From Chrysomallon squamiferum (Eukaryota; Mollusca; Gastropoda; Neomphalida; Peltospiridae): a stretch of DNA of 15,000 bases. The position numbers were made by a program, and so were the translations under genes. The stretch spans positions 24,257,822 to 24,272,821 of the forward strand of contig CM022671.1 in NCBI GenBank assembly GCA_012295275.1. Direction: 5' to 3'. Positions 1 through 8,792 of this stretch are shown piece by piece (the first letter of the stretch is position 1; each line of letters begins with the position of its first letter). Under the pieces are notes generated by a model. That model was not told the DNA's origin, searched no databases, and saw only the letters and a list, made by a program, of their open reading frames with translations.

Positions 1-358
1 AGTGACACTGTGAAGAATCTATAGTGACCATGAAACCTGTATAGTTACTTTATGAAAATGTATAGCCAGTAGCTAAACAGTACAGTGATTCTAGGAAAAC
101 TGCATAATGCCTTTATGGAGACAATGAAAACTGTATAGTGACACTGAAAACCGTATAGTAACTATAAAAAAATAGTATAGTGTCTTTACGAACATAGTAT
201 TGTGATTATGAAAACAGCATAGTACTTTATGAAAATAGAATAGTGACTATGAAAACTATAAAAAGAAACTATATAGTGACTACAAAAATAGTATAGTGAG
301 TATAAAAGCAGTAAACTGATTTTATGAAAACTATAAAGTATAGTCATTCTAAGAAAAC
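1..358. repeat. Degenerate 20-22 bp minisatellite in an intron
   Basis: About 15 imperfect head-to-tail copies of a 20-22 bp unit close to TATAGTGACTATGAAAACTG fill this stretch, for example at 20-39, 134-153 and 198-217. Copies differ by substitutions and small indels, and one (about 240-275) carries extra sequence. The array lies in the intron downstream of the DUF4874 exon at 471-656 and runs to or past the left edge. There is no coding frame in it. Confidence 0.75.
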
Positions 359-405
359 GTTCTCACTGTTGTAAGCTGATTTGTTAAAATATTGTAGTGA
401 ACGTA

Positions 406-470
406 TTACTACTGCTGCTGCTACTACTACTACTGCTGCTACTAATACTATTACTACTACAACTACTTAC
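406..470. repeat. (ACT/GCT)n trinucleotide microsatellite
   Basis: Interrupted ACT, GCT and ATT triplets directly abut the splice donor of the DUF4874 exon; the donor GTAAGTAG on the minus strand reads out into this repeat. Trinucleotide expansion here would lie within a few bases of the donor. Confidence 0.7.
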
Positions 471-656
471 AGCAACATTGGTGTAATGGAAACGTAAGGC
501 TGCCGTAAAGCCGGCGTCTCTGATGACCCTCATGTCGTTGCGAATCTTTTCTAGGAAGTCTTCAGAGATGGACGAATCAACAAACGAATCCAGTATGTAA
601 ATACGTAGAACATTGCTGAGACCATCGCTTGTCCGCAGCGAATCAAGACCTCCTAC
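471..656 (-). CDS. DUF4874 gene, internal exon (barrel start)
   Basis: It has 62 codons, phase 0 at both ends, acceptor ATCTTTAG and donor GCT|GTAAGTAG. It begins VGGLDSL and ends FHYTNVA. A second AG four bases into the exon (NAGNNAG-like) would break the frame, so the upstream acceptor at 657-658 is chosen. Confidence 0.75.
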
Positions 657-1048
657 CTAAAGATCAGGTTTATTTAAATTAATATTTTAAAATTAACTAT
701 TGCAACAGTATCCAAGCATTTAACACAACGAACAGCCAAACAAACATACACGGATCCAGGATGTCAAAACAACAACGGACCTTTATCTTTGAGGATGGCA
801 TTAGATGAATTGTATTGATTTCTTGCAATAGTAATACCAAAAAAAGATTTAAAATACAAATTTAATGCACCTAAGAAAATAAATATGAAATATAAATTAC
901 TTGAGGAATTGTTTTTATCGTTATTAAGTAAAGAATACACACTGTTAGAGGGTTAAAGCTGCTGGCTTTGGCTTCCAACATTCGGAAAAACCCTCGGCCT
1001 GGGTTTTCCAGTATTTCTTCAGACTTTGTGTACTGCACCGAGTTAAAT
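471..1048 (-). CDS. DUF4874/DUF4832-family protein, partial (two internal exons)
   Basis: Two minus-strand exons, 943-1048 and 471-656, join in phase to give 97 complete codons. The protein contains ENPGRGFFRM, then RIYILDSF, ISEDFLEKIRNDMRVIRDAG and AALRFHYT. This order (an NPxRGF motif near the N-terminus, a hydrophobic strand, then SxxFLxxxxxDxxxIRxAGxxAxxRFxY) is that of the N-terminal DUF4874 region found ahead of DUF4832. The family is known mainly from bacteria and is thought to resemble glycoside-hydrolase barrels; its activity is unknown to me. The C-terminal part lies beyond the left edge. The first exon is unresolved. Exon 943-1048 starts in phase 2, so an upstream exon must exist. 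Candidates are a hydrophobic Met-started frame from 1328 (MCLLPFCLYF..., no consensus donor) and an open segment ending at 1576 with a good donor. The exon base composition is clearly less AT-rich than the surroundings. Confidence 0.75.
943..1048 (-). CDS. DUF4874 gene, internal exon (NPGRGF motif)
   Basis: The acceptor is TATATTCAG and the exon starts at 1048 in phase 2. It ends ...CCTCTAACA with donor GTGTGT, in phase 0. It encodes 35 full codons including VQYTKSEEILENPGRGFFRM. The donor is weaker than the others in the window. Confidence 0.7.
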
Positions 1049-1151
1049 CTGAATATAATATATATACAACATATAGAAATACATATATATATATATATAT
1101 ATACATACATACACATATGCATTTACACATACATATACTGGCATAAATATT

Positions 1152-1182
<31 letters not shown>

Positions 1183-2993
1183 GGAAGGTATGAACACATG
1201 CGTGTGAGTGTATCATGTCGCTGTTGGATGAATAAATTGAAGCTTGGATAAATAGACTGATGGATGGACGGAAGGAAGAACAGGAGGATGGATGCAGAGA
1301 AATAGAGACAAAAAGGTAAAAGACACATAAGAAATATTTGACCAAACTGTAATTTTTAATAAATTTTAAAAAGAATTGTGATTGTGCTTCGTGTTTAATA
1401 ATCTCATTAATTCTGGAAAGGTTGCTTATTTTTTTTTTTTTATTATGTTTAAGATAATTAATTATCTTGTAGACACTATCAAATGATAGTACAATTTACT
1501 TTATTGACAAATATACATAAATTAATTACCCATCTGGGACGCTCGCTATACCACTGCAGACGATATACTGCTCACCTGTAAATGGAATAGTTTACTTTCA
1601 CTGAACAAACAAGCGATAAAAATCTTACATCGTCTGTTTTGTGTTTAAATCTCATTTCCATATAATCTTTAATAACCTTTGAACCAAATAAGGTCAGTAT
1701 TGTAGTTAATAAGTCTTTCGTAAAGATCTTCCGGCTGATAAAATTGTTATTAGGAATGTTATCAAAAACATGACCTTAGGTAAATAATAAAAAATGTTTA
1801 CAGTGTCGAAGTACATTTAAGCTTGATGACTCACTGGCCAGTAAAAAGTACACAAATGAAATGATCACCGAGAAATCTGTTCCATGTTAATATAACCAAC
1901 AATACTAGTGTCCTCTATTTGATTCGTAAGATGGTGGTAGCAAAACTGTACCTTAGTCTATTTAACTGGGCAGTGTATAAGCTGTCAGATTCATACCAGT
2001 TGTAATTAAGAGATATTATAGTTTTCTATATTTAACTGGAACAGTCTTAATCATAGTTTATTATCTTTAAACATTTCAACTTATGGGAACACATTTCAAT
2101 TTATGAAAGAAGAACAATTAAATATTATAAGTATGTATGTACACTACATTAAAAAAAAAAAAAAAGAGAAGAAAACGACCCATTTCTTATCTATGTAGAA
2201 TACTGTAAGACCATTTGAATCATATCAATAACATTGGCCTAAGATGGTAAGAGAATCATAATATCATACCGCTAATTTGGACAATTTAAGAACATCAATA
2301 AAATACATCTGCTATCAAGATGCAGAGAAATTTAAAAATGAAGAATAAATAAATGATTGTAAAAACAAATTTATTTAAAAACAGTTCAGTATATATACAG
2401 TTAAATATATGCATTTATATTGTTAAATTTTTATTTTTATTATTTTTTTTTTTATCTAGGCATGTATATATATAAACAATGGGCCTACATAATGTAAATA
2501 TGAATTACAAACAATATATATACGTCACTAAACCAGCCATTTGCCAGATAATACAAACTATTGAAATGTATTGCCATTACTGAAACAAGGAAAAGTAAAG
2601 GAAAATTAACATTAGATTCAAGATATATTTGGTGCTTCGGTGTTATTTGGGTTTTGTTTTCTCGCTGTTGTTTTTACACGCTGCATTTCTAGTTATTAAA
2701 AATTGAAATGATTATAAAAACAAACTAACATAAACTGCTGGAAGTGTATTGTCCATACAGAGTGATACGATTCTAAACCAAAATCGTCGCTATATTAGTC
2801 AGTAGCTTCAAAGCTTCAAACGCAGCGCACGGTACTCGATACTTTTCGGAAAAATGACGACAGTTTCTTTTTAACGTCTACCGGAATTTAAAAAACAAAA
2901 ACAAAAAACAAAATGGTCGCTGTTTCAATCGCGCTCAGGTTCTTTTAAATGTTAAAAAATATGGCCTCAAGATGCAACAAAATTGCCAATTGG
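1049..2993. other. Intergenic stretch between the DUF4874 exons and the BRICHOS gene
   Basis: AT-rich DNA with an AT/ACAT microsatellite (about 1070-1190), a T tract (1429-1442), an A tract (2151-2165) and GGAT/GGAA-like purine repeats (1255-1300). It must contain the missing first exon(s) of the DUF4874 gene and the 3' untranslated region of the central BRICHOS gene. A pair of overlapping AATAAA signals on the minus strand at 2430-2441 is the nearest clear poly(A) signal after the BRICHOS stop. I see no confident exon here apart from the weak candidate at 1576-1774. Confidence 0.6.
1070..1190. repeat. (AT)n / (ACAT)n microsatellite
   Basis: Alternating AT runs broken by ACATACAT blocks lie directly upstream of the first DUF4874 exon's acceptor. 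Tyr/Ile-rich frames across it on both strands are repeat artefacts. Confidence 0.8.
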
Positions 2994-3157
2994 TTATCCA
3001 TGATATTTGTTGAATCTCCATGCATGAGGTACATTCGATATTCCGTTTGTGAATTCCTTGTAGATCCGTGCATGATGATTGTCAAAGGTTTGTCGTATAA
3101 CAATGGCGCCCCACACACTCATAACTGTTACTTTATTCTTGATTCTCAGTTTGTGTT
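2994..3157 (-). CDS. Central BRICHOS gene, exon 5 (C-terminus and stop)
   Basis: 2 nt plus 54 codons. The acceptor is TTATCATTTTAG; the frame runs HKLRIKNKVTVMSVWG... to TAA at 2994-2996. The SVWG motif is shared with the last exon of the paralogue, which supports the choice. Some 37 residues continue beyond SVWG, against about 10 in the paralogue. A plus-strand frame across 2949-3161 is a shadow. Confidence 0.75.
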
Positions 3158-4104
3158 CTAAAATGATAACAGTAATAACTTATTAATTAAATCATTTTTT
3201 GACAGAAAGTGATGTAATAATGATAAATCTAAAAAGCTGGCACTTATAATACTTCATAATACAATTACAATAAAAGTGATTTATTATTAAACAGCAGCAA
3301 CATCATCATTATCATGGCGACATATTTACCATGTATCATGTGCGCTAATTATATAAAAATATCACTTGATTTGATTGCTATGAATATTAGTAAAATCAAA
3401 ATATCAAACGCTATTCTCTTAATATTGAATACAGTATGAATCTAATAGCAAAACTGTTAAAGACTGTTCCGAAATAATAATAATACAAAAAATAATAATA
3501 AATGACCCGCTTACCATTACTAAATAAAATATTTATCAATCTATTTACCTGACGGCATTGACTGTGAATTAATTATGGCCGACATACGACACGCACGTGA
3601 CAGAAAATGGCTTCGTCGGTTGAAAGCGGCTCTCTCGTAATCCGCCACGGTTGACGCAGAAGTCACAAAATGCCGAGGGCTGGACGATACAGTGACTGTT
3701 TTTCTCTGAAAAAAAAGTAAAATTTTATGTCAGATAACCTTAAAGCACCAAAAACTAACAGATTAAAAGTGCGTATAACTCTATACCTTTAATAAAATAA
3801 TTTTTTTACATTTTATTTCGAATTTAATTTTTATTTCAAATTTTATTTTTTTTTTGGACGTCATTCTTGTTTTCTCTTTGAATAAATTTCAACTCGCTCC
3901 CAGTACTGTGAAAATAAATGCTACACTTGCATTTCTTGAAACAATTTCTTTAACTGTCTCTTTGAAATCTGTTCTGACGGGGACAATGTAGCACGTGCTC
4001 TGAGCTCGACGAACATGGCTTCCTCCAAAACGCTTGTGATGTCCTTTAAACTTGTTTCTGATTTTTATTGCAACAAGACCCTGAAAAAACAAATTAAATT
4101 AAAT

Positions 4105-4137
<33 letters not shown>

Positions 4138-5835
4138 TTATAAAAAGAAACTAGCGATGTGGAGGAATGGCATACAATTTGCTGACTTCATAATTAATAA
4201 AATTACTGAAAATAATCTATTCTTGGATTTGGTTATAATTATTTGTTTCAAATCATAATTTAAAATTATATACTTAGTATGGTAATGATAACCTTTTAGT
4301 CTCAGTATTTCATTTTTTTTTTTTTTTTTTTTTATTTTTATTTTTTTCAGTTGTATTCATTCCATTTTGAAGATCATAAGAATTTATTTGAGAAACACAA
4401 TAAATGAAATTATTTTCACACCAGCTTGTAGCGATTGATAATTAGCCTATTTTGTTTCGGTTAAATGACTAACATTAGTTACTTTAAAATATTCCTAAAT
4501 TTGTGATCGAAACAAAATTGCCGCTGGACTTAAATTTGTAATGATTAATCTTAAAAAATTATAAATTATAATATTTTAACATGAAATTTTGTAACAATTA
4601 TTAAGAAATGTTTGTGGGTTTTTTTTGTTGTTTTTTTAAATATCGTCCAGCCTAAGGCATTTTGTGACCCCTGTTTCAACAATGGCTGTTTAGTAGAGAG
4701 AAGCTTTTACCCAAAGCGAAGTACAGTTTGATCCAATATCCATCATAACTAATTTCCAAACTGCCATTAGGTGAAATAATTTGATAAATATTTCTTGTTT
4801 CAAACGGTAACCGAATAACTGTTTTTGTTGTTGTTGTTGTTGTTGTCTTTTTATGCGAAGTTAGAAAGATAAAATCTGCGAAAATCTGACGTCACAGAAT
4901 GATGAATATACTTATAAAATTTAAATTAGAATAGTGATACTGATGATCAAATTCGGCGTTATCATATAAAGAACATTCTAAGAATATATTATTATTTCTC
5001 TACTGCAACAGATAGTTCTATATTTAATACGTTAATCCAATTCTTAATACATACTGTCTTTAATGATGATGTTGTAAAAATGATGATGCTGATGACGATG
5101 ATTATTATAATAAAAATTATGATGATGACCATGATGATTGTAATTATAATAATAAATTTGGACAATGTTGATGGTGATTATCAAGCATTCCGAAGCTTAA
5201 CAACTGCAATCGATTATTTCAGAAATAACCGTAGACCAAACTCAACTGCATTACTTTATTTAATGCATTGTTTAGAGCTTAATTTAAACTTACCGTTTTG
5301 AAGTCGTGGAACGTCAGCGCTGGCCGTACGTGACGTTGTAGGAGAGACCTGTCTGAGGACGCCATCACCACAGTCTGAAGTAACACATTGACAGTCGCTG
5401 ATTCGTGTATCATCATGTCTCCTAGGTTACGAATCCAGCTGAACGTGTGGTTTGAGAAGCGATTCTGAAATTAAAAGTAATTCATTATATCCAGCTTTCT
5501 TGTACCCAAGTGAAATTACATATAATTACTTTCCCTAAGTGAATCAATACAGAATTTTTTTGTTTGTTTTGGTCAGTAATAATAATAATAATAATAATAA
5601 TAATATTGTTGTTGTTGTTGTTGTCATTGCCACTGATACTAATTTGATACTGTTATTATTACTAAATATTCAGATATCAATTTATATATCTATATAAAAC
5701 AAACAATGTGTTAACTCAACGTACCTCTACAGGTTTTACTTCTGCACGTCTTTGACTGTATTTTCTTATTTTCATTGGCTGAACATATCCCATGACCAGC
5801 ATAATGACGATAATAAATTCAAAATGTCCTGCCAT
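2994..5835 (-). CDS. Secreted BRICHOS-domain protein, complete five-exon gene
   Basis: Joining 5725-5835, 5294-5464, 3931-4080, 3549-3705 and 2994-3157 gives 753 nt, or 250 residues plus TAA. Residues 1-19 (MAGHFEFIIVIMLVMGYVQ) look like a signal peptide, followed by a basic linker (KIRKYSQRR). The BRICHOS core begins around residue 85. ALTFHDFKT gives the conserved Asp (residue 91), GLVAIKI the next strand, STCYIVP the first conserved Cys (124) and LSRACRM the second (183). The 59-residue Cys-Cys spacing fits the family. Known BRICHOS domains are secretory-pathway chaperone-like modules that cover an aggregation-prone C-terminal segment. Here the C-terminus (residues 198-250) has a hydrophobic strand VMSVWGAIVIR, then a Phe/Tyr/Trp-containing tail, which is the likely client segment (inference). 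The loop between Asp and the first Cys is short and basic (KFKGHHKR), unlike the paralogue at the right. Intron 3 appears to be GC-AG; intron 2 holds an inverted decayed copy of exon 4. No partner or tissue can be inferred. Confidence 0.82.
3549..3705 (-). CDS. Central BRICHOS gene, exon 4 (second conserved Cys)
   Basis: 52 codons plus 1 nt. The acceptor is TTTTTTTTCAG and the donor TCAG|GTAAAT (phase 1). It encodes SSSPRHFVTSASTVADYER and then FLSRACRMSAIINSQ. Cys sits at the position of the Cys in DLATFCGQR of the paralogue. Confidence 0.8.
3930..3931 (-). other. GC splice donor of intron 3 (GC-AG intron)
   Basis: The exon boundary reads AGAAAT|GCAAGTGT on the minus strand. The remaining donor bases match consensus strongly (GCAAGT), as is usual for GC-AG introns. 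The nearest GT, two bases further on (GCAA|GTGTAG), would put the junction out of frame with exon 4. Confidence 0.7.
3931..4080 (-). CDS. Central BRICHOS gene, exon 3 (first conserved Cys)
   Basis: 50 codons, phase 0 at both ends, acceptor GTTTTTTCAG. GLVAIKIRNK opens the exon and CYIVPVRTDFKETVKEI follows. The exon must end at AAT, where the paralogue's exon ends, because that keeps the exon 4 frame and homology. The following bases are GCAAGTGT, so the donor is GC rather than GT. Confidence 0.8.
4107..4139. repeat. A tract with (AT)n
   Basis: A run of A followed by about nine AT units, in intron 2 of the central BRICHOS gene just upstream of the exon 3 acceptor. Confidence 0.7.
4313..4347. 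repeat. Long T tract in intron 2
   Basis: Near-pure T run of about 35 nt, interrupted by single A bases and ending TTTTTTCAG on the plus strand. Confidence 0.7.
4641..4840 (+). pseudogene. Inverted, decayed copy of BRICHOS exon 4 with flanking intron
   Basis: On the plus strand, 4641-4770 aligns with exon 4 (minus 3549-3689). TATCGTCCAGCC is identical, then after three changes GGCATTTTGTGAC is identical: 25 of 28 bases in the first block. Translated in the exon frame it reads SSSLRHFVTPVSTMAV, then two consecutive TAG codons where the gene has Asp-Tyr/Glu codons, then REAF against RAAF. Similarity continues to the donor (ATTAG|GTGAAA against GTCAG|GTAAAT) and into the intron, where TTGATAAATATTT is identical in both. 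The polypyrimidine tract survives upstream but the acceptor AG is gone. Intron-inclusive similarity shows a DNA duplication, not a retrocopy. It sits inside intron 2 of the gene it derives from, in antisense orientation. The right limit is uncertain because a GTT repeat begins at about 4824. Confidence 0.78.
4824..4847. repeat. (TTG)n microsatellite
   Basis: About seven GTT/TTG units, just past the recognisable end of the inverted exon copy. Confidence 0.7.
5062..5160. repeat. ATG/ATT-rich trinucleotide stretch
   Basis: Impure GAT/ATG/ATT triplets in intron 2. The Met/Ile-rich plus-strand frame beginning at 5080 is produced by this repeat and is antisense to exon 2 at its end; I do not regard it as a gene. 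Confidence 0.6.
5294..5464 (-). CDS. Central BRICHOS gene, exon 2 (pre-BRICHOS and conserved Asp)
   Basis: 57 codons, phase 0 at both ends, acceptor TTTAATTTCAG, donor ACG|GTAAGTTT. It begins NRFSNHTFSW, matching EERLKNAYRW at the same place in the right-hand paralogue, and ends ALTFHDFKT with the family's invariant Asp. Confidence 0.85.
5577..5625. repeat. (AAT)n-(GTT)n compound microsatellite
   Basis: Nine AAT units followed by six GTT units, inside intron 1 of the central BRICHOS gene. Confidence 0.8.
5725..5835 (-). CDS. Central BRICHOS gene, exon 1 (signal peptide)
   Basis: ATG at 5833-5835 opens 37 codons, ending GTAGAG|GTACGTTG in phase 0. The hydrophobic run FIIVIMLVMGYV follows a short N-region. 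It is the only Met-started hydrophobic frame upstream that joins exon 2 in phase. Confidence 0.8.
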
Positions 5836-6275
5836 ATTCTAACGATGATGATGTTGATAATACTGTTGCCGGCGTTGTTGTAGTATCTGTAGTAATTTTT
5901 CTTTTCTTGCCTTTGTTTATTCTTTTCCTCTGAGAAGCAGCAAAATTGTTTCGTTTTTCTTCTTGTTATTATTAAATAGCGTTTGTTTATCGCAGCTACA
6001 GTATACTTTTCTAATTGTCGATTAACACAGAAACGAAATATATATAGTGCTTTTATTTGTCTAATTATTTAACTGATTCACTTTCCAATCAAAACAAAAG
6101 CGTCAGTAATCATTTATCTCATCGTCATTTCATTGTAACAAGAGACAACATTCACTCTATGCAGTTTGTTAAACACACAATATATTACTTATAATAATAA
6201 AACAAAAAAATCTATTTGTCTTTTAATACATCTCAGAGATTATCGGCTTCTCGCACGCTTTGTTGATGATGTGAA

Positions 6276-6339
6276 CACAGTTAATACACCTCACAGTTAA
6301 TACACCTCACAGTTCATACACCTCACAGTTCATACACCT
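6276..6339. repeat. 16-bp tandem repeat, four copies
   Basis: CACAGTTAATACACCT occurs twice, then CACAGTTCATACACCT twice, in perfect register with no indels. The A-to-C change defining the second pair shows two rounds of duplication. It lies about 440 bases upstream of the BRICHOS start codon. Confidence 0.9.
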
Positions 6340-6604
6340 CTGACATTCAGCTTGGTACTGGAGTTTTAATATGTTGTTAGATGAGTCTTTTAATTAACTG
6401 AGCTTTCTTAACAGCTCATTAATAACAAGCATGTTGTGTTAGGTGTTAACTGAATAAGCTTGCCAGAAGATAACTTTTTCAGTAAAGGCGAAAGATGAAC
6501 AAACTAAAATAAATACGACAAGTTGGTTTGTTGGAGAATGAAGTCACAGACTACGTAAAACAGATGACAAAAATGTAAATGACTTATTGAGTTTTAATTA
6601 TGGC

Positions 6605-6632
6605 TGATATATATATATATATATATATATAT
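6605..6632. repeat. (TA)n microsatellite
   Basis: Perfect AT alternation of about 26 nt in intergenic DNA. Confidence 0.85.
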
Positions 6633-6867
6633 TTTACGTTATAATATAAATTATTAAAGTAAAATGTAGTAACAGCGAATAAACAACTAATAATAAATAC
6701 ATTTTAAATATGTAAAAAAAAAAAAAAAAATACTTAAAAGTTTCTAAGAGGATTTTTTGCCTTTATGATGACAATATTTGCTATCCTGTTTTAGTTTTTC
6801 TTCTGTTCCGAAAGCAAATGAAACATAACTCTTAAAACGACCAAAACATGTTATATTTTGATATACG

Positions 6868-6868
<1 letters not shown>

Positions 6869-6907
<39 letters not shown>
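6869..6907. repeat. (AT)n microsatellite
   Basis: Perfect AT alternation of about 38 nt; it accounts for the Tyr-Ile run seen in a minus-strand frame here. Confidence 0.85.
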
Positions 6908-6910
<3 letters not shown>

Positions 6911-7024
6911 TGTCTTGTATAATCAAATAATATTTGTAGTTATAAAGATTTGATATTTTACATCTGCTTTTAAAATGTTATGATTAGAAAATCCAAGTTA
7001 ATTACGTTTCTATATTTAAAAAAT

Positions 7025-7063
7025 CTATAAATAAATAAATAAATAAATAAAAATAAATAAAAT
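7025..7063. repeat. (AAAT)n microsatellite
   Basis: About eight AAAT units with one insertion of A. Confidence 0.8.
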
Positions 7064-7539
7064 TAACAAGACGATTTAGCTGACTTATCATTATCATTGT
7101 TTCATGCATAAAAAAGCTAATACTGTTAACTTACAAAAACTCATGTTTTTTATCAATTTATTTCAGGTATAGCTATGATCCTGCTTTATGTTCCACACGA
7201 TGCTGTATCAGAAAGTGAATAAAACAAACAAACAAAAAACCCTAACAAAACAACAGTGTCAAATATAGCTACAGTATTTATACTCGTATAATCCCTTGAT
7301 ATGTGATTTACATTTCTAGATCTTGTGTTCTAATGTTTACGGTTGCTGCCACTCAGAACAGCGCTCTACAACTGCCGTATAGACTCAATACAGTGTGAAC
7401 CTATGTAATATTTTTTAAAGTAATAATATGCGTTATATATCTTCTATTTTGTTACTATATTTCCGTTTCTGTATTTTTGCCGTGGCGAGTGAACAGCAGA
7501 TAGACAATGACTATAATATATAAATCTGAAAGTTGACAT

Positions 7540-7573
7540 AATAATAAAAATAATAAAAATAATAACAATAACG

Positions 7574-7631
<58 letters not shown>

Positions 7632-7680
7632 TAACAATAACGATAACGATAATAATAATAACAATAATAACAATAACGAC

Positions 7681-7711
<31 letters not shown>

Positions 7712-7734
7712 CAATAATAATAACAACAATAACG

Positions 7735-7779
<45 letters not shown>

Positions 7780-7791
7780 GTTATTATTATT
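7540..7791. repeat. (AAT)n microsatellite with AAC/ACG variants, about 250 bp
   Basis: Blocks of pure AAT alternate with patches of AAC and ACG triplets (7565-7580, 7627-7680, 7722-7735), giving a layered structure. Poly-Leu and poly-Tyr minus-strand frames here are artefacts. Confidence 0.9.
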
Positions 7792-8333
7792 ATAAATGGT
7801 TAGTGTCTAATGATATCAGCCTTCTCCAGCGAAGATTAAAATGCTTCACTATAATTACGATTCGATTTTGTGTTTCAAGACGTAAACCAGCAGTTAAATA
7901 AACATTTAAAAAAGTAACTGAACAAATATATACACAAATGTAAATAACAAGTAATTTATCGGAGTTAATACAGTTCTGTCCGAAAAAGCTATATTTTGGG
8001 TCAGTGACCGACAGACATTTATTTGGTCGATATATTTTGCCGCTACGTACAACTTTACATTTGCTTCTGCTTGGAATTAGATCAGTTATTTTCTATTTCA
8101 TACGGACATACAATAACAAAGATAAAGACACGCTAAACTGGTTTATTAATAAAAGGTACAAATATAATTAATGGGCAATGTTCACAGCACAGATTTCTTT
8201 CTCTGAATTATTGCACCTATGAAAATTTGTTTGGGAAGGGAAGGGAATGGAATTTTGAGGAGATCAGAATGGATAAAGTATCATAAAGGACTAACGGTGA
8301 ATTAATCAAGGCAGTCAGTTTGTTAAACAGGTC

Positions 8334-8693
8334 TTAAATCTGACCATCTGAAACATATGCAACAGGTCACACTATTTTACAATAAGATGTGGATAGTCTC
8401 CGATTCGTTCAGCTGACAGTCAATTTGTGGCTGTTACCTATTTGCAAAGTGTAGAAATTATGTCCAGTTAGTGAAATAAAATTTAGTGCTGTTTACAATC
8501 GTGTATATATAACAACTAGCTAAAAACATTAATCGGTCATCACTTACTATTAGACTCGCACTCTTTTAACTGAGCCCGTAGGAGTTTGTTCTGTCTTTGC
8601 AGTCTTCTGATTCTAAAGAAACAAACAAAACAAGAACATAATAGGAAATCAAAACAAAATACAAAGATATATTATGATAAAAAGAGGCTGGCA

Positions 8694-8792
<99 letters not shown>

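Larger units (their letters stand above)
5836..8333. other. Intergenic region upstream of the central BRICHOS gene
   Basis: This region contains the 5' flank of the central BRICHOS gene (to the right of 5835) and the 3' flank of the small basic peptide gene. It is dominated by AT, AAAT and AAT repeats. The promoter of the BRICHOS gene should lie between about 5836 and 6100, but I see no convincing TATA element at a sensible distance: the TATATATA at 6040-6048 is about 205 bases from the ATG. A short minus-strand frame at 6744-6850 encoding GTEEKLKQDSKYCHHKGKK is unassigned. Confidence 0.5.

Noticed and set aside
945-1328. 127-codon minus-strand frame with a hydrophobic start
   Set aside because: Most of it is the AT/ACAT repeat read through, and its end is in the wrong frame for the DUF4874 exon. 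Only its hydrophobic start is kept, as a weak first-exon candidate without a good donor.
2949-3161. 70-codon plus-strand frame
   Set aside because: It is antisense to the last exon of the central BRICHOS gene; the minus frame carries SVWG and joins exon 4 in phase.
4300-4440. Strong plus-strand acceptor-like site (long T tract then TTTTTTCAG), possibly an inverted copy of exon 3
   Set aside because: The sequence after it does not align convincingly with exon 3; a T tract followed by CAG is expected by chance here.
5080-5301. 73-codon plus-strand frame, Met/Ile-rich
   Set aside because: Its first part is a triplet repeat and it lies in an intron of the minus-strand gene; no homology seen.
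6744-6926. 60-codon minus-strand frame ending GTEEKLKQDSKYCHHKGKK
   Set aside because: It starts in an AT repeat and has no splice context; the end looks protein-like, but I cannot assign it.
7340-7400. tRNA-like GAGCGC segment (tRNA or SINE head)
   Set aside because: No B box (GGTTCGANTCC) at the right distance and no cloverleaf I can draw.
7455-7729. Poly-Leu and poly-Tyr open frames on the minus strand
   Set aside because: They are translations of the AAT repeat; no splice sites, signal or homology.
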